Positions 1-7,030 of a stretch of 9,059 nt of DNA are shown here, in pieces. Every line of letters starts with the position of its first letter. Within the stretch, counting starts at the first letter, position 1. The stretch is from Natronohydrobacter sp. Its GTDB lineage: Bacteria > Pseudomonadota > Alphaproteobacteria > Rhodobacterales > Rhodobacteraceae. The stretch is taken from assembly GCA_007116445.1 (NCBI GenBank), contig SKIM01000159.1, positions 1 through 9,059 of the forward strand, written 5' to 3'. Under the pieces are notes generated by a model. It saw nothing but the letters and a program-made list of their open reading frames with translations, was not told where the DNA came from and did no database searches. The position numbers and the translations under genes were made by a program.

Positions 1-57
1 CCCTTCAGCCCGCTGGAATGGACCCGCTTCATCGTTGCCATCGAGTATCAGGAGTAA
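1..57 (+). CDS. C-terminal end of an upstream gene (partial)
   Basis: An open frame from base 1 runs in phase to a TAA stop at 55-57 and encodes the 18 residues PFSPLEWTRFIVAIEYQE. The stop lies 4 bases before the ATG of the next gene, and the ribosome binding site of that gene overlaps the last codons, so the two are almost certainly co-transcribed and translationally linked. The visible tail is too short to name by itself. The neighbour suggests another subunit of an Mrp-like or complex-I-like membrane complex (inference only). Confidence 0.6.
   Translation, partial: PFSPLEWTRFIVAIEYQE
50..54 (+). promoter_or_regulatory. Ribosome binding site that decides the start of the antiporter-subunit gene
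   Basis: AGGAG lies 7 bases before the ATG at 62. It sits inside the last codons of the upstream gene and supports ATG 62 over the in-frame TTG at 35, which has no comparable site and would lie within the upstream coding sequence. Confidence 0.7.
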
Positions 58-61
58 TCGC

Positions 62-1834
62 ATGACGCTTCTTGCTTTTGCCTTCGCGCTTGGGCTGCCG
101 TTGATGCTGGCGCTGGCCCTGAGCTGGCCGCAGGCGCGCGGTCTGGTCTGGCGGATGATGCCCGCAGCGCCCCTGCCCGCGCTGGCGCTGGCGCTGCTGG
201 CCCCGATGCCACTGCAGACGCAGGCCGAATGGCTGATCCTTGGCCTGCATTTCGGCCTTGATGACGTGGCGCGGGTCTTCGTGATCTTCACAGGCCTGCT
301 CTGGGGCGCTGCGGGAGCGAGTGCGCGTCACTGGATGCGCGCTGATCCGCGCGCCACAAGCTTCGGGGTCATGTTCCTGATGGCGCAGACAGGCAATCTG
401 GGCCTGCTGATGGCGCAAGACGCGCTGAGCTTCTATGCCTTCTTCGCGCTGATGAGCTTTGCGTCCTACGGGCTGGTGCTGCACAATCGCGACACGCAGG
501 CGCAAGCGGCGGCGCGGCTCTATATCAGCTTCGTGGTGCTGGGCGAGCTGGCGCTTTTCGCGGGTCTGGCATTGGCCGCGACACAGGCCGGGTCGTTCCT
601 GCTGGCCGATCTGCGCGAAGCCCCCCTCTCGGGGATGGCGGTCGCACTGATGATCCTGGGCTTTGGTGTAAAGCTCGGCATCATGCCGCTGCATTTCTGG
701 CTGCCCCCGGCCCATGGCGCGGCCCCGGTTCCAGCCAGTGCCGTGCTGTCTGGCGCGATGATCAAGGCGGGGCTCTTCGGACTGATGGCGCTCTTGCCGC
801 TTGGCAACATCGCCTTCGAGGATCACGGCACTGTGCTGATGGCCGCAGGCATGGTCACGATCTTTGCGGCCCTGCTGCTGGGTGTGCAGCAGTCCAGCGC
901 CAAGGCCGTTCTGGGCTTTTCCAGTGTCAGCCAGATGGGCATTCTGGCGCTGGGTCTGGGCACAGCGCTGCTGGTGCCTGCGGCCTGGGCGATGATCCTG
1001 CCGGTGCTGGTCTTTCTCGCCGCCCATCACGCTTTCGCCAAAGGCGCGCTGTTTCTGGGCACCGGGGCCTTTGCCGCGCAATCCTCGCTTCCGGCACGGA
1101 TTGCCGTCGCGGCGGCACTGCTGGCCCCTGCGCTTGTGCTGGCAGGGCTTCCGGCCAGTTCCGGCGCGCTGGGCAAGGAAGCGCTGAAAACCGCGCTCGG
1201 CGACGGCTCGGCGGTCTGGCTGCCGTGGCTGACCGTCGCGCTCAGCCTGTCGGGGATGGCGACAACGCTTCTGATGGCCCGCTTCGTGTGGTTGATCTGG
1301 GCCGCGCCCCCCAAGGCCCCTGCCCCCACCGCGCCCGACGCGTTGCTGCTGCCCTTCGCGACCCTTGCAACATTCGCGCTGACGCTGCCGCTGACGTGGC
1401 CGTTGATTGCCGGAGCATTCTCAGAGCCCATCACGGCGGCCCCGTCCGGGGCGCTCTGGCCGGTCGCAACGGCAGCCGCCTTTGCAGCGGGCGTGGCGAT
1501 CTTCGCCCATGCCCAGCGCATCGGTCCGACGGTCTTTCTGGCGCAGCTTTTCGGGCCCGCGCGCAGCCTCGGAGCGCGGATCGATCGGATGATCACGGCG
1601 CGGCGGCGCGCGGCGCGCAGGCTTGGCCATGCCCTGCCACGCAGGCTGGGCGAGACGGCCATGCGTTGGCGGCTCGGCCAGACGGCCACAGCCGCGCTGA
1701 TCGCAGTGGTCTTCGCAGTGGAGATGGGCGCAAACATGCGAAGCCCGGATGCAACCGAGATGCCACAGCTCGAGCTACCGGAGCTGAGCACCGGACCCGA
1801 GCTTCAGGGACCGTCGTTGCCGAGCTTCGAATGA
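62..1834 (+). CDS. Proton-conducting membrane transporter subunit (NuoL/M/N, MrpA/D, HyfB family)
   Basis: A 590-residue, highly hydrophobic protein with about 13-15 predicted membrane segments. It belongs to the antiporter-like subunits of complex I, Mrp Na+/H+ antiporters and membrane-bound hydrogenases, which carry protons or cations across the inner membrane. The family core lies at about residues 95-380. It includes FGVKLGIMPLHFWLPPAHG (TM7 region, Lys204), GAMIKAG (Lys235), the HHAFAKGALFLG element (His322/His323, Lys327) and GALGKEALK (Lys372, TM12 region). The TM5 glutamate expected in the FWEL/GWEG position appears to be Ala129 (FYAFFALMSF). After the core come an Arg-rich cytosolic stretch (about 509-537), one last membrane helix with a buried Glu554, and a Pro/Glu-rich tail. 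Most Nuo, Mrp and Hyf subunits are 450-650 residues, so the length fits. Genes of this type usually sit in multi-subunit operons, and the 4-base gap upstream agrees. Family assignment is firm; the exact complex cannot be decided from this window. Confidence 0.85.
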   Translation: MTLLAFAFALGLPLMLALALSWPQARGLVWRMMPAAPLPALALALLAPMPLQTQAEWLILGLHFGLDDVARVFVIFTGLLWGAAGASARHWMRADPRATSFGVMFLMAQTGNLGLLMAQDALSFYAFFALMSFASYGLVLHNRDTQAQAAARLYISFVVLGELALFAGLALAATQAGSFLLADLREAPLSGMAVALMILGFGVKLGIMPLHFWLPPAHGAAPVPASAVLSGAMIKAGLFGLMALLPLGNIAFEDHGTVLMAAGMVTIFAALLLGVQQSSAKAVLGFSSVSQMGILALGLGTALLVPAAWAMILPVLVFLAAHHAFAKGALFLGTGAFAAQSSLPARIAVAAALLAPALVLAGLPASSGALGKEALKTALGDGSAVWLPWLTVALSLSGMATTLLMARFVWLIWAAPPKAPAPTAPDALLLPFATLATFALTLPLTWPLIAGAFSEPITAAPSGALWPVATAAAFAAGVAIFAHAQRIGPTVFLAQLFGPARSLGARIDRMITARRRAARRLGHALPRRLGETAMRWRLGQTATAALIAVVFAVEMGANMRSPDATEMPQLELPELSTGPELQGPSLPSFE

Positions 1835-1852
1835 CCCGGCCGCACTTGCGCC

Positions 1853-3601
1853 TCAGTCGATGAGCTTCGCGCGGCCATGCGGCGTGCGCGTGGTCGCCGC
1901 CGCGCTCAACCGCCCCTGCGCGTCCCGTGCCGCCGAAGTGATACGCCCCAGACTGCCGTGAGGCACGCGCGTCACCGCGTGGCCCGCCGCCTCCAGTGCG
2001 GACAGCGTGGCTTCGGGCAAGGACTGCTCGGCCACGACACCACCGGGCTGGCGCGTGCGCGGGTAGAAGGACGCGGGCATGTGCGAGCTATGGAACATCG
2101 GCGCGTCAGCGGCGGCTTGCAAATCCATCCCGTGATGCACATGGCGCAACCAGAACAGAAGTTGCCACTGATCCTGCTGGTCGCCACCGGGCGTGCCGAA
2201 ACTGATCCGCCGCCCGTCAGCGTGCCAGGCGAGGCTTGGCGAAAGCGTCGTGCGCGGGCGTTTGCCCGGTGCCAGCGCACTCACTGCACCCTCATCGAGC
2301 CAGAACATCTGCGCGCGGGAATTGAGGCAAAAGCCCAGCCCCGGCACAATGGGCGAGCTTTGCAGCCACCCGCCCGACGGCGTGGCCGAGACCATATTGC
2401 CGTTGCGGTCGATCACATCGAGATGCACAGTATCGCCGCGCGGCGGATCGGCGAGATGGGCCATGGTCGGCTCATAGACCGCGCCCTCAGTCCGGCTGAG
2501 CCGCTCAAGCATCGCCTGCATATGGATCACTTGCCCCTCAAACCCTGCCACAGTGCCGGGGCGCAGCGCATGGCTGGCATCGGGTCCGATCAACGCGCGG
2601 CGGGCGCGGGCGTAATCCTCGGCCAAAAGCGCATCCATCGGGACTGGCGCGAAATCGGGGTCGGCGTAATACACCTCACGATCCGCGAGCGCGAGTTTCT
2701 GCGCCTCGATCACCAGATGCGCGAAATCCGGCCCCATCGGGTCGAGCGCGGCCAGATCATCGCCTGCGAGCAGCGACAGCATCTGCAACAGCACTGGCCC
2801 CTGCCCCCATGGACCGGTCTTGGCCAGCGTCCAGCCGTGATAGTCGTAGGTCTGCGGGGCCTCATAGAAGGCGGCATACCCGGCCATGTCCTGCGCCGTC
2901 AGAACCCCGCGATGCGCGTGCCCGCTTTCATCCATGAGGGGGGCGTCTGCGCAGAACGCGCCAATCGCTTCCGCAATGAAGCCGCGATAAAAGCAATCGC
3001 GCGCGGCATCGATGCGCGCCGCGCGCGAAGGGCCTTGCGCTTCGGCCAGAACGCGCCGCCATGTCGCGGCAAGGTCGGGGTTGGCGAAAAGCGCGCCCTT
3101 TTGCGGCGGCTGGCCGCCGGGCAACCAGAGGGCGGCGGAACTCGGCCAATGATCGCGGAAGAACTCCGCAAGCCCCGCAATCGTGTCCACGGCACGGTCC
3201 AGAATCGGATGGCCGTCCGCCGCCAGCGCAATCGCAGAGGCCATGACATCGGCGAGCTCCATCGTGCCATGGTCGCGCAGCATCAGCATCCAGCCATCGA
3301 AGGCACCGGGGATGACTGTGGCCAGCAGCCCGTCACCGGGGATCAGATCCAGCCCCTCGGCGCGGTAATGGGCGATGGTGGCCCCCGCAGGCGCAGGGCC
3401 TTGGGCGCAGAGCACGGTCGCGCGGCCCTCTTTCCACAGGATCGCAGGCAGATCGCCGCCGGGGCCGTTCAGATGCGGCTCGACAACCTGCAACACCAGC
3501 CCGGCGGCAACAGCTGCATCGAACGCGTTGCCACCGTCGCGCAGGATCTGTGCGCCCGCTTCGGTGGCGAGATGATGGGTTGAGGCAATCGCTGCAGACA
3601 T
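1853..3601 (-). CDS. Gamma-glutamyltransferase-family Ntn-hydrolase, cytoplasmic, probable non-classical substrate
   Basis: A 582-residue GGT-superfamily (COG0405-type) enzyme. These proteins cut themselves before a Thr, which becomes the N-terminal nucleophile of the small subunit and hydrolyses or transfers an acyl group. Seen here: the N-terminal core (HHLATEAGAQILRDGGNAFDAA), EAQKLALADREVYYADPDF (299-317), the cleavage site GD|TVH with Thr391, Ser409 where E. coli GGT has Thr409, TT at 451-452 for the Ser pair, and GTPGGD (469-474) forming the oxyanion site. Subunits would be 390 and 192 residues, the usual sizes. There is no signal peptide, so it should act in the cytoplasm, unlike E. 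coli Ggt. The glutamate-binding residues of E. coli GGT (Arg114, Asn411, Gln430, Asp433) look replaced, and the lid loop is shortened. Oxamate amidohydrolase (HpxW) or a cephalosporin-acylase-like amidase are alternatives to a true GGT. It is the last gene of the ABC operon: ATG 3601 overlaps the permease stop by one base (TGATG). A GTG one codon earlier is possible but worse placed. Confidence 0.85.
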   Translation of the reverse strand: MSAAIASTHHLATEAGAQILRDGGNAFDAAVAAGLVLQVVEPHLNGPGGDLPAILWKEGRATVLCAQGPAPAGATIAHYRAEGLDLIPGDGLLATVIPGAFDGWMLMLRDHGTMELADVMASAIALAADGHPILDRAVDTIAGLAEFFRDHWPSSAALWLPGGQPPQKGALFANPDLAATWRRVLAEAQGPSRAARIDAARDCFYRGFIAEAIGAFCADAPLMDESGHAHRGVLTAQDMAGYAAFYEAPQTYDYHGWTLAKTGPWGQGPVLLQMLSLLAGDDLAALDPMGPDFAHLVIEAQKLALADREVYYADPDFAPVPMDALLAEDYARARRALIGPDASHALRPGTVAGFEGQVIHMQAMLERLSRTEGAVYEPTMAHLADPPRGDTVHLDVIDRNGNMVSATPSGGWLQSSPIVPGLGFCLNSRAQMFWLDEGAVSALAPGKRPRTTLSPSLAWHADGRRISFGTPGGDQQDQWQLLFWLRHVHHGMDLQAAADAPMFHSSHMPASFYPRTRQPGGVVAEQSLPEATLSALEAAGHAVTRVPHGSLGRITSAARDAQGRLSAAATTRTPHGRAKLID

Positions 3602-4485
3602 CACGTTTCCTTCGGATCAAGCGCGTCGCGCAGCCCGTCGCCGAGCAGGTTGAACCCCATCACCACCATGAAGATCGCCGCCCCCGGCCAGAGCGCCATC
3701 CACGGCGCCTGCGACAGGAAGTTGCGCGCAGTGGCCAGCATCGACCCCCAGCTTGGCAAGGGCGGCTGCTGGCCCAGACCCAGGAAGGACAGCGAGGCTT
3801 CTGCAATGATCGCCGTCGCGATTGTCAGCGTCGCCTGCACCAGAATGGGCGGAAAGACATTGGGCAGGATGTAATGCGACATGATCCGCAGATGCCCAAG
3901 CCCGATGGCGCGCGCGCCTTCGACATAGTCTTCGGTCTTGACCGACAGCACCTGCCCACGCGTCAGGCGGATGAAGATCGGCACCGCGGACAGGCCAATC
4001 GCGATCATGGCATTGGTCAGGCTTGGCCCCAGAAAGGCCGCCAGCGCAATTGCGAGGATCAGGAAAGGCATGGCCAGCAGCGCGTCCGTGGCGCGTGCAA
4101 TGATCTGGTCGGTCCAGCCACCGAAATAACCTGCCAGCACCCCCAGCGGCACACCGATCATCACCGCGATCATCACCGAGATCACCCCCGCCATCAGCGA
4201 CGCGCGCGCGCCCCAGATCATGCGTGACAGGATATCGCGGCCAATCTCATCGGTTCCCATCCAGTGCTCGGCCGATGGCGCGAGACGGATCTTGCCCCAA
4301 TCCGTCGCACTCGGGCTGGGGATGGGCAGCACTGGCGCGAGGATCGCGATCAGCACGAACAGCACCACCACCACACCGCCGACCATTGCGCTGCGGTTTT
4401 TCTTCAGCTTCGTCCAGGTTCGGTTGGGCTTGCGCGGCGCCAATGCGGTCGCACCGGCGGCGGGCATCAGGCTGGCATCCGTCAT
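3601..4485 (-). CDS. Peptide-type ABC transporter permease, DppC/OppC/GsiD family
   Basis: A 294-residue inner-membrane permease, one half of the translocation channel of a dipeptide/oligopeptide/glutathione-type importer. A cytosolic N-terminal segment (1-32, basic at WTKLKKNR) leads into the first membrane helix (33-54), as in the OppC_N domain. Then come the periplasmic stretch with HWMGTDEIGRDILSR (74-88), typical of this family, and five more helices from about residue 96 to 283. The EAA loop that docks on the ATPase is at about 186-210 (YVEGARAIGLGHLRIMSHYI). The end LGDGLRDALDPK is also characteristic. The length is normal for the family (about 280-310). Its ATG overlaps the stop of the first permease by 4 bases (ATGA), with GAGGG 7 bases upstream. 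Its stop overlaps the GGT-like start by one base. The substrate cannot be read from the permease; dpp, opp, gsi, app and nik permeases are alike at this level. Confidence 0.92.
   Translation of the reverse strand: MTDASLMPAAGATALAPRKPNRTWTKLKKNRSAMVGGVVVVLFVLIAILAPVLPIPSPSATDWGKIRLAPSAEHWMGTDEIGRDILSRMIWGARASLMAGVISVMIAVMIGVPLGVLAGYFGGWTDQIIARATDALLAMPFLILAIALAAFLGPSLTNAMIAIGLSAVPIFIRLTRGQVLSVKTEDYVEGARAIGLGHLRIMSHYILPNVFPPILVQATLTIATAIIAEASLSFLGLGQQPPLPSWGSMLATARNFLSQAPWMALWPGAAIFMVVMGFNLLGDGLRDALDPKET
3608..3612 (-). promoter_or_regulatory. Ribosome binding site deciding the start of the GGT-like gene
   Basis: On the minus strand AAGGA is followed by AAC, then GTG, then ATG. The spacing is 3 bases to the GTG and 6 bases to the ATG, which favours the ATG at 3601. 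The site lies within the end of the preceding permease gene, so the two genes are probably translationally coupled. Confidence 0.55.
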
Positions 4486-5429
4486 AGATTGGCCCTCATG
4501 CGCGGGTTGAGCAGGACATAGAGAATATCCGCCAACAGGTTGATCACGATGAACCCGGTTGCCGTGACCAGCACGACACCTTGCACCACGGCATAGTCAC
4601 GATTGAACACCGCATCGACGATCATCTTGCCGAAGCCGGGAATCGTGAAAATCTGTTCGGTCAGAACGGCACCGGCCAGCAATTCGCCAAACATCACCGC
4701 CGAGAGCGTGATGATGGGCAAAAGCGCGTTGCGAAACGCGTGATAGCGGATGACGGTCTTTTCGCGTAGCCCCTTGGCGCGTGCGGTGCGCACATAATCG
4801 GCCTGCAACACGCCCAGCATGGACGAGCGCGTGTGCCGCATCAATGTCGCGGCCAGCGCCGTGCCCAGCACGATCGAAGGCATGAGCATCGTCTGGAAGC
4901 TGCGCACCGGGTCCACCCAGGGCGATTCATAGCCCGAGGCCGGAAGCCAGCCCAGATTGACCGAAATCAGAAGGATCAGCATGATCCCCAGCCAGAAATT
5001 CGGCACAGACAGCCCCGAAAGCGCAATGAAATTCGCCAGATAATCCCAGAATGTGCCTTTTTTGACGGCTGACATCACACCCGCGGGCACGCCAATCAGA
5101 AGGGCAAAAGTCAGCGACATCACCGCAAGTTGCAGCGTCACTGGCAGTTTTTGGACGATCAGCTCTGTCACGGGCAGCCCGGTGCGCAGCGAGATCCCCA
5201 GATCCCCGCGCATCACATCGCCCAGCCAGTAGAGATACTGCATGATCAGCGGATCATTCATCCGGTAAAGCTCGCGCAACATGGCGATCGTCTCGGGGTC
5301 GCGATCTTCGCCCGCGAGCACGAGGATCGGATCGCCCGGCAAGAGCTTTTGCAGCATGAACACGAAGATCGACACCAGCAGCAGCGTCGGGATTGCAACC
5401 AGAACCCGGTTGGTGATGTAGCGCAGCAT
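4482..5429 (-). CDS. Peptide-type ABC transporter permease, DppB/OppB/GsiC family
   Basis: A 315-residue permease, the partner of the DppC-type protein. It starts MLRYITNRVLVAIPTLLLVS, the standard N-terminus of this family with the first helix at about 9-30. Next comes the periplasmic region with LLPGDP (29-34) and GDLGIS (75-80). Further helices lie at about 98-122, 133-157, 182-198, 236-258 and 279-305. The EAA loop is at 211-240 (ADYVRTARAKGLREKTVI onward), ending in HAFRNALLPI. FTIPGFGKM (261-269) is another family hallmark. The size is normal (about 305-340). The start has a strong AAGGAG 7 bases before ATG. It is separated from the solute-binding gene by the only sizeable gap of the operon, which contains an inverted repeat, and it overlaps the next permease by 4 bases. 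Confidence 0.92.
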   Translation of the reverse strand: MLRYITNRVLVAIPTLLLVSIFVFMLQKLLPGDPILVLAGEDRDPETIAMLRELYRMNDPLIMQYLYWLGDVMRGDLGISLRTGLPVTELIVQKLPVTLQLAVMSLTFALLIGVPAGVMSAVKKGTFWDYLANFIALSGLSVPNFWLGIMLILLISVNLGWLPASGYESPWVDPVRSFQTMLMPSIVLGTALAATLMRHTRSSMLGVLQADYVRTARAKGLREKTVIRYHAFRNALLPIITLSAVMFGELLAGAVLTEQIFTIPGFGKMIVDAVFNRDYAVVQGVVLVTATGFIVINLLADILYVLLNPRMRANL

Positions 5430-5436
5430 GACAGCA

Positions 5437-5442
5437 CTCCTT
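5437..5442 (-). promoter_or_regulatory. Strong ribosome binding site of the DppB-type permease
   Basis: AAGGAG on the minus strand, 7 bases before the ATG at 5429. It lies 11 bases downstream of the inverted repeat at 5454-5480, so the hairpin would leave it free in the mRNA. Confidence 0.6.
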
Positions 5443-5453
5443 CAGCGAGATCC

Positions 5454-5480
5454 CCCCGCCTGCACTCTGCGCAGGCGGGG
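5454..5480 (-). promoter_or_regulatory. Intercistronic 10-bp hairpin between binding-protein and permease genes
   Basis: Perfect inverted repeat: CCCCGCCTGC (5454-5463) and GCAGGCGGGG (5471-5480), separated by 7 bases. It lies 18 bases past the stop of the solute-binding gene and 24 bases before the permease ATG. In the transcript the stem is followed by GGATCTCG rather than a U-run, so it is not a standard Rho-independent terminator. In many ABC operons a hairpin at this position protects the 3' end of the binding-protein message and gives more binding protein than permease; that role is inferred here. Confidence 0.6.
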
Positions 5481-5498
5481 AGGTTGGTCACGAACGGA

Positions 5499-7013
5499 TC
5501 AGCCCGTCACACCACGCAGACGAATGATGCCGTCAGCATAGGGTTCAAACCCTTCGATCCCCTGCCGCAGCGTGTAGAAATACACGATGTGATAGAGATA
5601 GATCAGCGGCATATCTTCCGCGAGAATCTCGCGGGACTGGTCATAGAGCGCCTTGCGGGATTCGAAGTCGGGCAAAGTGCGGGCTTCCTGCAGGATTCGG
5701 TCGATCTCTTCGTTGCAGTATTTCTTGTCGTTATTCGCGCCCTCGCAGCTCACGAAAGGATGGATATTCGCATCCGGGTCGATCCGGCCGGACCAGCCCT
5801 GCTGCGACATGTCGAAATTGCCCGCCGCATTTTCCGACAGAAGCGTTGCGAACTCGGTCGCGCGCAGCGAGATCTCGAAGCCGGCTTCCGCCGCCATCGC
5901 CTGGATCACCTGACCTTGCTGCATGGCAACGGGGTTATTGCCGGTCTGCATCTCGATACGCAGGGGCGTTTCAACCCCGGCTTCTGCCAGCAATTCGCGC
6001 GCGCGCTCCACGTCGCGTGCGGGAACCGGGTCGCGTTCGTCATACCAGGTGGTGCCGGGGGCGGCCCATTGATTGCCGACCACATACTGCCCTTCAAAGA
6101 CGACCTGATTGAGCGCCTCGCGATCAATCGAGAGCGACAGCGCCTGCCGGACGCGCGCGTCACTGCCCAGAGGGCCTTCGGAGCGCGGGCCGTTGCCGAC
6201 ATTGATGGTGATGCCCTGATAGCCGATATTCGGAACTTCAAAGAGCTGCAGGCGATCATCATTGCGGATCTGCGGCACATCGGACGGCGCGGTGCGCTCG
6301 CTGATATCCAGATCGCCCGAGCGGACATTGGCCAGACGCACGGTCGTATCGGGGATCGGCTGATAGATCACGCGGTCGAAATGGTAGTTCTCGGCGTCCC
6401 AGTGATCCTCGAACCGCTCCAGAACGATACGGTCGCCCTCAACCCGCTGCGCAAATTTATAGGCCCCGGTGCAGACCGGGTTCGCGCCAAAGGTGCGGCC
6501 CGCTTCATCTGCCGCCGCCGCCGCGTCAGGCGAATACATGCGGCCTGCGTGATGGGCAAGCTGCGCGATCAGCGTCACGTCAGGCGCGCCAAGCGTCAGC
6601 GTCAGCTCATGCTCGCCCGTGGTCTCCATCCCCACGATCGAGGACAGCTCGCCGCGCCGGTTGGATGTCGGCAGGGTCTGGTTGCGCTCAAGCACCCGCA
6701 TGGCGCTTTCCGCATTGAAGGGCGTGCCGTCATGATGGGTCACACCTTCGCGCAGCTGGATGACCAGCGACAGACCATCCTCGGAGAATTCCCATTCGGT
6801 CGCAAGCTCGGGGATGATTTCCATATCAGTATTGGTGTTGAACAATCGGTCGCAGAGCGATTCATAAACCAGCGAGGACACGAAAGTCCGCGACTGCGCC
6901 GGATCGAGCGAATCCGGGTCTTCGTTCAGACCGATGCGGATATCCGCAGCTGCGGCCATGCTGCCAATGGCAACAGTGCCGAGCAAGGTCATCATGAGGG
7001 TGGTAGCTTTCAT
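5499..7013 (-). CDS. Periplasmic solute-binding protein of a peptide-type ABC importer (SBP family 5)
   Basis: A 504-residue extracytoplasmic binding protein of the DppA/OppA/GsiB family (SBP_bac_5). It captures the substrate in the periplasm and delivers it to the two permeases. The N-terminus MKATTLMMTLLGTVAIGSMAA is a Sec signal peptide, with a likely cut in the Ala run near residue 23, before DIRIGL. There is no lipobox cysteine, so the mature protein should be soluble. Family features follow in order: DPDSLDPAQS (32-41), a YESLCDRLF segment (50-58), ELATEWEFSEDGLSLVIQLREG (69-90, the classic pattern), HDGTPFNAESA (94-104), GANPVCTGAYKF (176-187), VRQALSLSIDREAL (288-301) and ARELLAEAG (338-346). 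The length matches E. coli GsiB or DppA (about 510-535). The start has GGGAG 6 bases upstream and lies 17 bases after the ATPase stop. The ligand is not evident from sequence; peptides, glutathione-like or other amide-bearing compounds are possible. Confidence 0.92.
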   Translation of the reverse strand: MKATTLMMTLLGTVAIGSMAAAADIRIGLNEDPDSLDPAQSRTFVSSLVYESLCDRLFNTNTDMEIIPELATEWEFSEDGLSLVIQLREGVTHHDGTPFNAESAMRVLERNQTLPTSNRRGELSSIVGMETTGEHELTLTLGAPDVTLIAQLAHHAGRMYSPDAAAAADEAGRTFGANPVCTGAYKFAQRVEGDRIVLERFEDHWDAENYHFDRVIYQPIPDTTVRLANVRSGDLDISERTAPSDVPQIRNDDRLQLFEVPNIGYQGITINVGNGPRSEGPLGSDARVRQALSLSIDREALNQVVFEGQYVVGNQWAAPGTTWYDERDPVPARDVERARELLAEAGVETPLRIEMQTGNNPVAMQQGQVIQAMAAEAGFEISLRATEFATLLSENAAGNFDMSQQGWSGRIDPDANIHPFVSCEGANNDKKYCNEEIDRILQEARTLPDFESRKALYDQSREILAEDMPLIYLYHIVYFYTLRQGIEGFEPYADGIIRLRGVTG

Positions 7014-7030
7014 CTTGTTCTCCCGTCTGG

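Noticed and set aside
35..61. TTG at 35 as the start of the membrane subunit
   Set aside because: It would overlap the upstream coding sequence and add the non-hydrophobic MPSSIRSNR. ATG 62 has a well-spaced AGGAG.
29..1081. A 350-codon open frame on the - strand opposite the membrane-subunit gene
   Set aside because: Its composition (Gln, Arg, His) is that of a reverse reading of a membrane-protein gene. No domain is visible.
1598..1621. CG-rich tandem-like run as a repeat element
   Set aside because: It is inside the coding frame and simply encodes an Arg/Ala-rich stretch (RRRAARR). No second copy was seen.
1877..3583. A 568-codon open frame on the + strand opposite the GGT-like gene
   Set aside because: It is exactly antisense to a recognised enzyme gene, has low-complexity Arg/Gln/His composition, and shows no family motif.
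5454..5480. The hairpin as a classical Rho-independent terminator
   Set aside because: No run of U follows the stem in the minus-strand transcript. On the + strand the stem is followed by AGGTTGGT, which is not a U-run, and no + strand gene ends there.
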